Positions 6,535 to 14,501 of a DNA stretch of 17,810 nucleotides are shown piece after piece. Source of the stretch: Gammaproteobacteria bacterium. Its GTDB lineage: Bacteria > Gemmatimonadota > Gemmatimonadetes > Longimicrobiales > Gaopeijiaceae. A program made the position numbers and the translations under genes. The stretch's first letter is position 1; the number at the start of each line of letters is the position of its first letter. The notes beneath the pieces were generated by a model. That model saw only the letters and a list, made by a program, of their open reading frames with translations, ran no database searches and was not told the DNA's origin. The DNA lies in assembly GCA_009843625.1 (NCBI GenBank), contig VYDD01000193.1:3105-20914 (forward strand), given 5' to 3'.

Positions 6535-8931
6535 ATGAACGACCGCCTCCTCGGCGATGTGACGGTCGTCGACTGCGGCGAGGGCGTCGCCGCGGGAACG
6601 GCCTCGCGCATCCTCGGCGACCTCGGCGCGCGGGTGATCAAGGTCGAGCCGCCCGGCGGCGACCGGCTGCGGCGCCTCGGCCCCTTCGCCGCCTCGGGCG
6701 ACGACCCGGAGCGCGGCGGGCTCCACCTCGCTCTCAACGCCGGCAAGGAGAGCGTCGTCGCCGACCTCGACGCTGAGGACGGCGGGGACCTCCTCCGGTC
6801 GCTCCTGCGCGGCGCGGAGATCCTGATCGAGTCGCACGGACCCGCCTCCATGGAGTCGAGGGGCCTCGGCTACGACTCCCTCTCGGAGGACTCGGCCGCC
6901 CTCGTCTACGTCTCGCACACGCCGTTCGGGCGGCCGGGGCCGTACTCGGACTGGGTCAGCTCGGAGATCGTCGACTACGCGATGGGGGGATACCTCTACT
7001 TCTGCGGCGATCCGGCGCGGGAGCCGCTGATGGTGCACGGCCACCAGGGCGAGTTCCACGCCGGGATGCACCTCGCGCTCGGGGCCCTCTTCGCGCTGTG
7101 GGAGGCGCGCCGCAGCGGGCACGGCCAGCTGGTCGAGGTCTCGACCTTCGAGTCGATGCTCGCCGCCCAGGTGTGGTTCACCACCGCCTGGGAGCAGGAG
7201 GGAGAGATCCGGCGCCGGGAGGGCTCCTCCCTCATCCGCTGCCGCGACGGCTGGGTGCACTGGCAGCCCAGCAGCGCCGAGGTGCTGCTGCTCATCGGCC
7301 GGCCGGAGCTCCGCGACGACCCCCGCTTCCAGACGATGGAGGGATGGCTGGCCGCCATCCCCGAGGTGCGCGGCCTGGTCGAGGACTGGGCCCGCGAGCG
7401 CTCCGCCCAGGAGATCTACGAGCCCGCGCAGGCCCTCGGCCAGCTGATGGCCCCCGTCCGCACCGCGGCCGATCTCGCCGCCTCCGAGCAATTCTCGGCG
7501 CGTGGATGGTGGAAGACGGTCGAGCACGCGCTCGAGGGCCGGCTGGAGATACCCGGCCTGCCGCTGGTCTTCTCACGCTCGCCGAGCGGTCCGGCGCACG
7601 GCGCCCCGCTTCTCGGCTCGGGCCTGACCCGGCCCCGAAGCGGCCCGCGCCGCCGCGCCGCTCCCGCGCCGGAGACCACGCCGGCGCCGCCGCTGCGCGA
7701 CCTGCGCGTGGTCGAGGTCACCAACGCATGGGCGGGCCCGCTCGTCGGACGCCACCTCGCCGACATGGGCGCAGACGTCGTGATCGTCGAGCGGCCGCGC
7801 GGGCTCGCGACCCGGCAGAGCCGCCCTGCGGGGCCGACCTCCGCCTGGCCGCGGTTCTTCAACCGCGGCACCTCCTTCAACCAGCTCAACCGGAACAAGC
7901 GCAGCGTCTCCCTCGACCTCGGCCGGCCGGGCGCCCGCGACGCCTTCCTGCGCCTCGTGCGCTGGGCCGACGTGGTGATCGAGAACAACTCGCCCCGCGT
8001 CTTCGAGAACCTCGGCCTCTCCTACGAGGCGCTCGAGCGGGAGAACGAGCGGTTGGTCCTCTGCTCGCTCTCCGCGTTCGGGGGCACCGGACCGGAGGCA
8101 AACTACCGCGCGCTCGGCTCCAACATCGAGGCCTCGAGCGGGCTGGTCGCGCAGACCGGCTACGGGCCGGAGGAGCTCTACGGCACGGGCTCCTTCCAGG
8201 CCGACCCGGTCGCGGGCACGCTCGCGGCCGCGGCGATCCTGGCGGCGCTCTGGGAGCGAGAGAGCAGCGGGAGGGGACAGCATCTCGACGTCTCCCTGCA
8301 GGAGGCCGGCGCCCTCTCAATGGTCGAGGCGCTGATGGGCTACCGCCTCGGCAACGGGGCGATGGCGCCGCGCGGGAACCGCTCCTGGCGCATCGCCCCG
8401 CAGGGCGTCTACCGATCGGCCGGCGACGACGACTGGCTTGCGATCGGCGTGGAGACCGAGCAGCAGTGGCGCGCGCTCTGCGCCGAGCTGGGCGCGCCGG
8501 AGCTGGCCCGCAGGTACCCGGACGCCGACTCGCGGCTGCGCGCGCATGCCTCCATCGACGAAGCGGTGGAGGCGTGGAGCCGGCAGCTCGACCATCGGGA
8601 GGCCGCACGCCGGCTCCAGCGCGCCGGCGTCCCCGCCGGACCCGTGCTCGCGAACTGGGAGGTGTGCATGGATCCGCACCTCGCCGAGCGCCGCTACTGG
8701 GTCGAGGGCGTGCATCCCGAGGTCGGCTACCTGCGCGCCGACGGCTTCCCCTGGCGCCTCTCGCACACCCCGGCGCGGGGCGTGACAGCGGCCCCCCTCT
8801 TCGCGCAGCACAACGACGAGGTGCTCGCCGGCGTCGCCGGCCTCGGCGCCGAGGCGATCGCCGAGCTGCGCGACAGCGGCGCGCTCGCGGACGAGCCGAC
8901 GAACCTGCACCTCTTCCGCCGGGCGCCCTGA
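6535..8931 (+). CDS. Tandem (fused) CaiB/BaiF family III CoA-transferase
   Basis: This 798-residue protein consists of two complete family III CoA-transferase units. The first runs from about 5 to 370 (VTVVDCGEGVAAGTASRILG) and the second from about 387 onward (LRDLRVVEVTNAWAGPLVG). They are joined by a Pro/Ala/Arg-rich linker around 355-385. These enzymes move CoA between carboxylic acids, usually as interlocked homodimers. The catalytic Asp of the family is retained in the second half (Asp557 in QADPVAG, codon 8203-8205). In the first half the aligned residue is Glu (Glu173 in QGEFHAGMHLALG, codon 7051-7053). An upstream in-frame ATG at 6487, 2 bp after sodC, would add 16 Ala-rich residues; the ATG at 6535 has an AGAGGG upstream. 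The acid substrate is unknown; the nearby thiolase-fold/DUF35 operon suggests acyl-CoA catabolism. Confidence 0.92.
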   Translation: MNDRLLGDVTVVDCGEGVAAGTASRILGDLGARVIKVEPPGGDRLRRLGPFAASGDDPERGGLHLALNAGKESVVADLDAEDGGDLLRSLLRGAEILIESHGPASMESRGLGYDSLSEDSAALVYVSHTPFGRPGPYSDWVSSEIVDYAMGGYLYFCGDPAREPLMVHGHQGEFHAGMHLALGALFALWEARRSGHGQLVEVSTFESMLAAQVWFTTAWEQEGEIRRREGSSLIRCRDGWVHWQPSSAEVLLLIGRPELRDDPRFQTMEGWLAAIPEVRGLVEDWARERSAQEIYEPAQALGQLMAPVRTAADLAASEQFSARGWWKTVEHALEGRLEIPGLPLVFSRSPSGPAHGAPLLGSGLTRPRSGPRRRAAPAPETTPAPPLRDLRVVEVTNAWAGPLVGRHLADMGADVVIVERPRGLATRQSRPAGPTSAWPRFFNRGTSFNQLNRNKRSVSLDLGRPGARDAFLRLVRWADVVIENNSPRVFENLGLSYEALERENERLVLCSLSAFGGTGPEANYRALGSNIEASSGLVAQTGYGPEELYGTGSFQADPVAGTLAAAAILAALWERESSGRGQHLDVSLQEAGALSMVEALMGYRLGNGAMAPRGNRSWRIAPQGVYRSAGDDDWLAIGVETEQQWRALCAELGAPELARRYPDADSRLRAHASIDEAVEAWSRQLDHREAARRLQRAGVPAGPVLANWEVCMDPHLAERRYWVEGVHPEVGYLRADGFPWRLSHTPARGVTAAPLFAQHNDEVLAGVAGLGAEAIAELRDSGALADEPTNLHLFRRAP

Positions 8932-8954
8932 CCGCGGCAGGGTCGCGCGCGTGC

Positions 8955-9620
8955 CTATGGCGCCGAGAGCGACCCTCGCATTCCCTCAACCAGCCTCGCG
9001 AGAGCCGGGAAGTCGGTCGCTGCCAGAACGCCCCGGCCCGGAGCGATCGACCCGGCACCGAACAGGACGCCGCGCATGCCCAGAGAGGCCGCGGCGCGCA
9101 CGTTCGCGATACGGTCGTCCACGAAGATGCATGGGCCGGTCACGTCTGAGCGTGAGACGAAGGCGTCGTAGATCGCCTCCTGAGGCTTGCGCTCCCCCAC
9201 GTCGCCGCTGATCGTCCACGGATTGATGAGCCCCAGAAGCCCGAAGTGGCGGGCCCGCGCGACGGCCCACTCCGACAGATCGTTGGAGATGCACGCGACT
9301 CGGACTCTGGAGGCCGCGCACCACTGCAGGAAGTCGCCCGCTCCCTCGGTCAGCGAGTAGGCGGCGACGAACTCGCGGTCGAGAGCCTCGCCTGCGCCGG
9401 CAATGCCGAGCCGGCTCCACAGTTCCGCCGACCGGAGCAGGCCCATCGATGCATCGAAGTAGAGGGCGGTGATCTCACCGTCCGGCGTGGTGCATCCCCG
9501 CTGGCGCGCGAACGGGATCAGCAGATCCGCGACATCGTCGGGCGGCTGATAGAGCACGCCCATCGCATCCAGCACGACTCCGGGTGCAGGGTGACTCGCA
9601 CCCGCGTCGTGCCCGCACAC
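8955..9620 (-). CDS. HAD-like hydrolase lacking the motif I general acid
   Basis: This is a 221-residue HAD-fold protein. Motif I reads LDAMGVLY: nucleophile Asp18 is present, but the residue two positions later, normally Asp in phosphatases, is Met20. Motif II is Ser112-Asn113 in CISND, motif III is Lys145 in GERKP, and motif IV is the Asp168-Asp169 pair in FVDDRIANVRAA. A helical cap lies between motifs I and II (HAD-IA layout). The missing general acid is also a feature of 2-haloacid dehalogenases (DxYGT), so a non-phosphatase reaction is possible. A GTG at 9620 with GGGGAG six bases upstream is chosen; a longer start at 9692 would add an unconvincing Arg/Ala-rich leader. It is convergent with the CoA-transferase gene, 23 bp apart. 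Confidence 0.8.
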   Translation of the reverse strand: MCGHDAGASHPAPGVVLDAMGVLYQPPDDVADLLIPFARQRGCTTPDGEITALYFDASMGLLRSAELWSRLGIAGAGEALDREFVAAYSLTEGAGDFLQWCAASRVRVACISNDLSEWAVARARHFGLLGLINPWTISGDVGERKPQEAIYDAFVSRSDVTGPCIFVDDRIANVRAAASLGMRGVLFGAGSIAPGRGVLAATDFPALARLVEGMRGSLSAP

Positions 9621-9712
9621 CCCGCGGCTCCCCGGCCTGGATGACGCGGCGGCGGCGGGCGGCGCGTTCCCGCCTCGCCGCCGCCGCGTCATGCCCCTGC
9701 GGTCGTCGGGCG

Positions 9713-10453
9713 CTAGGCTGCGCTCCCTTCCGGGACAAGCTCGCGCTCACCCCGCAGGACGCCGACGCCGATGACGAGAAGTGCGAGCGCCGCGACGGTC
9801 AAAACAACGTTGCTCGCGACCACGAAGGCCACGGGCGCCGCCTCGGCCTGCTGGCCGATGGCCGCGACGAGGAGTCCCGCCACCCCCGCGAGGAAGAACA
9901 CCCAGCAGGCCGCGGCGTAGAGGTTCATCGAGGTGAAGCGCCGGGCGAGCGCGAGCCCGAGGACGACGCCGCTCGCCGACGCCACGATGAAGAAGCCGTA
10001 GTGGAGGCCTCCGCTCGTGGCCTGCAGCATGACGAGGTAGTCGTTGATCTGATCCGCGTTGGCGGCGACGCCGTCGACCTCCACGTCCTCCTGGTGCTGG
10101 GCGATCGCGACCAGCATGTGGCGCATCCCCATCGTCAGGATGTAGACGCCGTAGTGGAACAGGTTGAGCAGGACTCCGAAACGCAGCAGGCCGTCGTCGG
10201 CGTCGCTGAGGCGCCAGAACGCGAGGAGCCCGTAGGAGATCGCCAGGCACGCGATGATCACGGCAAAGAACACCAGGTGGGCGAGGTTGTCGTTGTTGAC
10301 CATGGCGTCGATCGTGGCCTGGAAGTCCATCGAACTGGTCGCGTCGACCAGCCAGCCTCCCGGGTAGAGGATGAGCGCGATCAAGAGCAGTGCGACTCCC
10401 CCGACGATGGCGACCCCGGGCGCCTTGTCGCTGGAGAGCGTCAATCCCATCAT
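9713..10453 (-). CDS. Six-helix integral membrane protein of unknown function
   Basis: This is a 246-residue hydrophobic protein with predicted membrane segments at roughly 13-31, 57-79, 90-110, 148-170, 176-199 and 207-232. A longer loop at about 111-147, containing several acidic residues (HQEDVEVDG), lies between helices 3 and 4. The pattern recalls small uncharacterised six-helix DUF families such as DUF4386, but no diagnostic motif is recognised. The ATG at 10453 has AAGGGG about nine bases upstream. A second ATG follows immediately. It lies 93 bp upstream of the HAD-like gene on the same strand. The function is unknown. Confidence 0.75.
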   Translation of the reverse strand: MMGLTLSSDKAPGVAIVGGVALLLIALILYPGGWLVDATSSMDFQATIDAMVNNDNLAHLVFFAVIIACLAISYGLLAFWRLSDADDGLLRFGVLLNLFHYGVYILTMGMRHMLVAIAQHQEDVEVDGVAANADQINDYLVMLQATSGGLHYGFFIVASASGVVLGLALARRFTSMNLYAAACWVFFLAGVAGLLVAAIGQQAEAAPVAFVVASNVVLTVAALALLVIGVGVLRGERELVPEGSAA

Positions 10454-10546
10454 GTCCGTGCACCCCTTCCGTGCGGCGCGCTGTCCGCCTCGCCAGACAG
10501 TAGCCCCCCGCTATAGCCGCTTCAACTGTCGTGACCCGCGCAGTGA

Positions 10547-10747
10547 GCCGGCGCGCGTGCCCTTGGTCGAGAGCGCCACCCGAAGTACGAGCAGGAAACC
10601 GGGCTCCTCGTGGACCTCTGCTGGGCGGGGGTGGGACCGGACACCTACGTGCGCTGCGGCCCGAACCGCCGCCAAGGATATGAGCGCCGGAGGCTGCGCG
10701 CACTACGCTGTGCGCCCCGAGCTCGCATTGGAGGTGATCGGGGATGA
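10547..10747 (+). pseudogene. Open coding-like frame, possible gene remnant ahead of the zinc-ribbon gene
   Basis: This frame is bounded on the left by an in-frame TGA and ends in the TGA at 10745-10747. It encodes about 66 codons, including HPKYEQETGLLVDLCWAGVG. From 10574 to about 10680 nearly every third codon position is G or C, as in real genes of this window, and two Cys and one Trp lie in an ordered-looking context. The final third is Arg-rich and looks non-coding. No ATG/GTG/TTG with a ribosome site is available at its left end. Its stop overlaps the ATG of the next gene (ATGA). It may be a 5'-truncated relic or chance; no family is recognised. Confidence 0.25.
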
Positions 10748-10959
10748 GCTTCTCCACGCACCCGCAGTTTCTCGAGATGCATCAGCTCGAGGTCCCCTGC
10801 GGTGGTTGCTGGACGTCGTTTCCTCGGCCGTGTCGATGCGGCGGACGGATCCACGCGGAGCTCGAGGAAGAAGGCGCGACGGGAGATATCTGGCTGAGGC
10901 GATGGTGCTCGACGTGCGGCGTCGATTGGGACGAACCGATTCCGGACACATCGTCGTGA
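10744..10959 (+). CDS. Small zinc-ribbon-like protein
   Basis: This is a 71-residue protein with a very strong ribosome site: GGAGGTGATC, nearly full complementarity to the 16S rRNA tail, nine bases before the ATG. Cysteines occur as CGGC (19-22), CRC (30-32) and CSTC (55-58), giving a treble-clef or zinc-ribbon-like set with enough ligands for one, possibly two, metal ions. The tail is acidic (DWDEPIPD). No catalytic motif is present. It could be a nucleic-acid- or protein-binding adaptor. The family is not recognised. It is convergent with the HAD gene at 11040, with a GC-rich hairpin between the two. Confidence 0.65.
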   Translation: MSFSTHPQFLEMHQLEVPCGGCWTSFPRPCRCGGRIHAELEEEGATGDIWLRRWCSTCGVDWDEPIPDTSS

Positions 10960-10986
10960 ACGAGACCGGGCGGCCTGAGCTCGATC

Positions 10987-11010
10987 CGGCGGCTCCGCTT
11001 CGGGCCGCCG
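10987..11010. terminator. GC-rich hairpin between convergent genes, likely bidirectional terminator
   Basis: CGGCGGCTC at 10987-10995 pairs with GGGCCGCCG at 11002-11010 (nine pairs, one of them G-T) around the loop CGCTTC. It lies between the 3' ends of two convergent genes (10959 and 11040), the expected position. No T-tract follows on either strand, so it is either a tract-less terminator or only a stabilising 3' stem. Confidence 0.5.
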
Positions 11011-11039
11011 ACGTCGCGGAGCCGTGGCCGACCGATTGA

Positions 11040-11393
11040 TCAGGCCTCCGGTCGAAAGTACGGGTGATCCACCGCCTCATGCGGCCACAGGAACTCGAAC
11101 CCCGCCGCGAGCGCGTACCGGCGGTCGAGGTCCTCGCGATCGCCGATGTGCACGTGCACGTCCGCCTCAAAGCGGGCCTTCACGTCCGGCAACATGTGCT
11201 TGGAGACAACGAAGTCGACCTCGATGTCGTGCGCGGCCCAGATTGCCCGCTGGCCGCTCAGCGTGCGATCGGAGCAGCTGCCGATCAGAAAGCCCTTGTC
11301 GCGGACCCGGCGCACCATCTCCATCGTCAACACGCCCGGGGGATCGCCGACCTCGAGAGTGCCGTCGATGTCGAAGCTGATCAGAACCTGCAC
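11040..11393 (-). CDS. Small capless HAD-superfamily phosphatase-like protein
   Basis: This is a 117-residue protein with a near-minimal HAD core. Motif I is FDIDGT (Asp8, Asp10), motif II is Ser41 within GSCSDRT, motif III is probably Lys72, and motif IV is GDRED (Asp85, Asp88). There is no room for a cap domain, so it is a C0-type HAD, which usually acts on larger or exposed phosphate substrates. The GTG at 11393 has GGGGAG about six bases upstream. It lies 26 bp downstream of the thiolase-fold gene on the same strand and is the third gene of the apparent DUF35/thiolase/HAD operon, an unusual partner for that pair. Confidence 0.78.
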   Translation of the reverse strand: MQVLISFDIDGTLEVGDPPGVLTMEMVRRVRDKGFLIGSCSDRTLSGQRAIWAAHDIEVDFVVSKHMLPDVKARFEADVHVHIGDREDLDRRYALAAGFEFLWPHEAVDHPYFRPEA

Positions 11394-11419
11394 GGGCCAC
11401 TCCCCGTCCTCGACCGCGA

Positions 11420-12742
11420 TTAGTCGGGGCTGGCACTCCAGACGGTGAAGTTCCCGGCGAGGGGCATCGGCCCGCCCGAAACCGCCACCTCGGGCCTGAC
11501 GCCGGTGACCTGTCTCGCGCCGGCGCGGCCCTGCAGCTGCTGGATGCAGTCCGTGTGCATCCAGACCCGGCTGCGACCGCCGCCGACGTTGCCCCCGCTG
11601 GGGGAGACCGGGTTGGGGCCCTCGATGCTGATGTCGGTCTGGTAGAAGTCCAGCGCCTCGCCGAACCGGATCCCGCGATAGCCCAGACCTTCGAGATGGA
11701 ACTGGTGAAAGAGCGAGAAGCCGTCGTACATGTTCTCGAAGGAGAGATCGTCGGCGGTGATCCCCGCGCCCTCATAGATCTTGCGGGCGCTTCGCGCGGT
11801 GTCGGCCTCCACCTCGTCGAGCGTGGGAACCAGGCTGCGGGGCCGGGTGTTGCTGGAGGCGTGATTGAGGATGTAGACCGGCTTCTGCCTCATGTCCTTC
11901 GCGCGCTCGGCGGTGGTGAAGAGGTAGGCGCCCGACATCATGATGGGGATGTCGTTGTCGAACAGGTTGGCGGGCTTCGCGATCCACCGCGATGCGAGAT
12001 AGTCCTCCGGTCCCAGCTCCTCGGGCCGGTGCTGCGCCCAGTAGCCCTCGGGGAACAGCAGCCCGTTGCGGCGGGAGTTCTCCATGAACGGCGCCATCAT
12101 CTCGTGGCTCTTGCCGTACTTCCGGCAATATTCAGCGAATTGCAGGGCCGTGCCGTAGGAGGCGGGGCCGCCCCACAGTCGGGTGATGGCGGCGGTGCCC
12201 GGCAGGGTCTCCCCGGCGTTGTCCCCGCCCTGGTAGTAGCGCCCCTCGAAGTTGTGCCAGCTCTTGACGACGAGGCAGGTGTGGGTCAGGCCGTCTCCCA
12301 CGGCCTGGGCCGCGACATTGAGCGCGTTCGACATGCAGCCGGGGCCGTACATCGTGAACCGGACGTTGGTGAGCTCCGGCATGTTCTGAAGGAGCCACTC
12401 GGCACTGAGCTTCGCGATGCCGTCGAGCGGGTCTTGCGTCTGCCGGAAGCTCCGGATCACGTCCAGGGGAAGCGGCTTGCCCTCCTCCCAGAACGAGCCG
12501 GTCGTCGTGGAGGGGACGACCACTAGGCCGTCGATCTGATCGGGCGCGACACCGGCGTCGTCGACAGCACGCCGGAGCGCCTGGATGCTGAGCGCGCCGA
12601 CGCACGTCTCGGCGCGGCCGTCCCAGCGCCGGGCCGTCGGGGCATGGCCGACGCCGACGGCGGCGACCTTGCCACGGTGCTCCCAGATGCCGAGGCCCTC
12701 GTCGTTGCGGTACATCGCATCCGGTGCGGTTGGTGTCGTCAT
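11420..12742 (-). CDS. Thiolase-fold lipid-transfer/aldolase-like protein (Ltp2/SCP-x-like)
   Basis: This 440-residue protein has the thiolase fold. Cys136 in MYGPGCMSNALNVAAQAV lies where thiolases carry the nucleophilic Cys. A second-half segment contains FENMYDGFS (336-343), and the C-terminal region has PSGGNVGGG (381-389) where true thiolases have the GHP His motif. Loss of GHP and a separate DUF35 partner are features of the SCP-x/Ltp2 group. Ltp2 with its DUF35 partner performs retro-aldol cleavage of beta-hydroxyacyl-CoA side chains in steroid degradation. The ATG at 12742 has GGAGAG six bases upstream. It follows the DUF35 gene by 42 bp on the same strand. Aldolase rather than thiolase activity is inferred, and the substrate is unknown. 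Confidence 0.85.
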   Translation of the reverse strand: MTTPTAPDAMYRNDEGLGIWEHRGKVAAVGVGHAPTARRWDGRAETCVGALSIQALRRAVDDAGVAPDQIDGLVVVPSTTTGSFWEEGKPLPLDVIRSFRQTQDPLDGIAKLSAEWLLQNMPELTNVRFTMYGPGCMSNALNVAAQAVGDGLTHTCLVVKSWHNFEGRYYQGGDNAGETLPGTAAITRLWGGPASYGTALQFAEYCRKYGKSHEMMAPFMENSRRNGLLFPEGYWAQHRPEELGPEDYLASRWIAKPANLFDNDIPIMMSGAYLFTTAERAKDMRQKPVYILNHASSNTRPRSLVPTLDEVEADTARSARKIYEGAGITADDLSFENMYDGFSLFHQFHLEGLGYRGIRFGEALDFYQTDISIEGPNPVSPSGGNVGGGRSRVWMHTDCIQQLQGRAGARQVTGVRPEVAVSGGPMPLAGNFTVWSASPD

Positions 12743-12784
12743 TGCGCGCTCTCCGTGCCGTGCATGCCCTTCGGTGGGTAGGGA

Positions 12785-13198
12785 TCAGTCACCGATCACG
12801 CGCCACTCGGGCACGAGCTGACCATTCGCCGTGGGCTCGAAGATCACCTCGACGGCCGCGCCGACGGGCACGTCGTCCACCGGTGTGCCCGGGAGGTGCG
12901 AGTACATCTGTATGCCCGGATCGTCGTCCAGCATGATCACGGCGAGGTTGAAGGGCTGATCCTCCTGGAGCAGCCGCACGGGACAGTCGTGCACGACCCC
13001 GTAGTTGTAGATCGTGCCGCGCCCGCTGACGGGCTTCCACTCGAGTGAATCGCCCGCGCCGCACTGGCTGCAGGCCTCCGCCGGCGGGTGCTGCAGCCGA
13101 TCGCAGGCGCGGCAGTTCTGGATCACGAGGCGCTGCTCACTGGCGGCGTCCCAGAAGGGTTGACTGAAGCTGTCCGGTACGACGCCCTGCTTGCTCAT
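12785..13198 (-). CDS. DUF35 zinc-ribbon/OB-fold protein, partner of the thiolase-fold enzyme
   Basis: This is a 137-residue protein. An N-terminal amphipathic helix (PFWDAASEQRLVIQ) leads into a rubredoxin-like zinc ribbon with Cys29, Cys32, Cys43 and Cys46 (CRAC and CSQC). An OB-fold (about 53-137) with GRGTIYNYGVVH follows. This is the standard DUF35 layout. DUF35 proteins bind CoA substrates and form complexes with thiolase-fold enzymes, for example the DUF35 domain of ChsH2 with Ltp2, or acetoacetyl-CoA thiolase with HMG-CoA synthase in archaea. The ATG at 13198 has GGGGGA five bases upstream. It is the first gene of the operon, directly before the thiolase-fold gene. Confidence 0.9.
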   Translation of the reverse strand: MSKQGVVPDSFSQPFWDAASEQRLVIQNCRACDRLQHPPAEACSQCGAGDSLEWKPVSGRGTIYNYGVVHDCPVRLLQEDQPFNLAVIMLDDDPGIQMYSHLPGTPVDDVPVGAAVEVIFEPTANGQLVPEWRVIGD

Positions 13199-13811
13199 CG
13201 GATCCCCCCGTCGCCGCGCAGCGCTGCTCTGCCGCCCTCGGCGTGGGCGCAGAATACAGGTCGCGGACCGTCGGCGAGCGGCAGCTCGCTCTCACGTACG
13301 GGCGGGCCAGCGGCGCAACGTGCGTGCCGACGACCTCCTCCACGAACGGGCCCGTCGCGGGAGCGGCACGAGCGGAGGCGTCTGTCGGTCGCACGGGCTC
13401 CGTACGCCGTTCGCGACCTTCCCATATCATCGGGCGGGCGGCGCCGGGTCGGAGTCAGTCCCCCGATAGTGACGGACGGACTTCTCCTGGGCACCGGAGA
13501 TGCCACCAGAGAGCGCCGCGCCCCCAACGGCGCTCGCTTCCGCCAGCTCCAGCACCCCCTCTCTGAGGGGCGCGAGCGTCCGGGGGTGGAGCCCCGACTC
13601 GGGATGGTCCCGGGCGCGCCACTCATCCTTGCTAGCACCTGACCCGACAAGGCGCCCAAGCCATGCAGCTGAAGCTCGGCATTGGTCCGGCGTGTCCACC
13701 CGCCTTACTGGACGTCGGTCGGTAACTGTGGAATAAGGGACTGAATGGCAGCGCCTCCCTTAGGCAACGTGTGCCCTTAGATTGAGTTTCCTCTGGGATG
13801 GAGTGATCTAG
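13199..13811. other. Intergenic stretch without a supportable gene
   Basis: These 613 bp separate the divergent DUF35 operon and the HEPN-like gene. All open frames here have scattered codon use and Arg/Pro/Ser-rich translations typical of shadow frames, and none has a ribosome site plus recognisable domain. Promoters for both flanking units must lie here. A TATTCT on the minus strand at 13251-13256 is a possible -10 for the DUF35 operon, but it has no good -35. From about 13720 the sequence becomes visibly richer in A/T, marking the edge of the accessory region. Confidence 0.5.
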
Positions 13812-14501
13812 GTGGATCATCCGAAACAGCAACGGCTTTGGGAACTAGCAATGTTCTGCCTCAGTCGTGCGCGGAAGGCTCTGCGTCACTACTACAATTT
13901 CAGCATCATAGACGGGAAGATCTCCAGCGTCGGATTTGATGAAAGTTCAAGTGAGATGGAGGATCTCGTCATCGCGCTACAGCATGTGTACGAGTCTTGT
14001 AAGATCCTCAACAAAGACTGGCCATCAGGAGTTTCCCGCGAACCACTCCAATCAGCGAATCGTTTTGTCAAAGTGTGGAAAGAATCCTCAGGCCCGCAAC
14101 TGCGCCACGCATATGCACACTACGAAGATGCGCTGGCAAAAGATACCCACCACCTGAGGAAAGATGACGTCGATAGCGTCACTTGGCACAAGGTGGAGTA
14201 CTCGCCAACCGAAGGTTCTTGGTCACAGAACGCCTCGGCAGGCCCGGGAGCCGTCGTGCTCCTGGGGACGGAATACAGTCTCGATGGCGTGTACGAGGCG
14301 GTGCTAGGGGTCGAGACAGACTTCCGGAACGTGCTCGCGCCCATCGCCACACCGGTGGAGCCGCGTGAATCGGGAATGCGTCTCTTCCCGATAGCGACAC
14401 TCGTGAACAGTGCGACGAGAAACCTCGGCATCGTTGAGCAGCACAACTCGCTGCGCGGTGGCGTCGATTGGGATCGAAAAGACGAGATCGACCGACGGTG
14501 A
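13812..14501 (+). CDS. Hypothetical protein with HEPN-like RxxxxH motif
   Basis: This is a 229-residue protein. The GTG start at 13812 has GGAG eight bases upstream. The first 110 residues look all-helical and end in PQLRHAYAHYEDALA, where Arg98 and His103 give the R-x4-H signature of HEPN domains. These are helical RNases or RNA-binding modules common in toxin-antitoxin, abortive-infection and CRISPR-linked proteins. The remaining 110 residues have mixed secondary structure and no recognised motif. The gene is clearly less GC-rich than its neighbours and uses more A/T-ending codons, which suggests horizontal acquisition. No small MNT-type nucleotidyltransferase, the classic HEPN antitoxin, is next to it. 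The HEPN call rests on one motif and helical content, so it is tentative. Confidence 0.7.
   Translation: MDHPKQQRLWELAMFCLSRARKALRHYYNFSIIDGKISSVGFDESSSEMEDLVIALQHVYESCKILNKDWPSGVSREPLQSANRFVKVWKESSGPQLRHAYAHYEDALAKDTHHLRKDDVDSVTWHKVEYSPTEGSWSQNASAGPGAVVLLGTEYSLDGVYEAVLGVETDFRNVLAPIATPVEPRESGMRLFPIATLVNSATRNLGIVEQHNSLRGGVDWDRKDEIDRR

Noticed and set aside
7098..9149. 683-codon plus-strand frame overlapping the CoA-transferase gene
   Set aside because: It is a +2 shadow of the fused CoA-transferase, full of Arg/Gly/Ala, with no motif; the frame at 6535 has two complete family III units.
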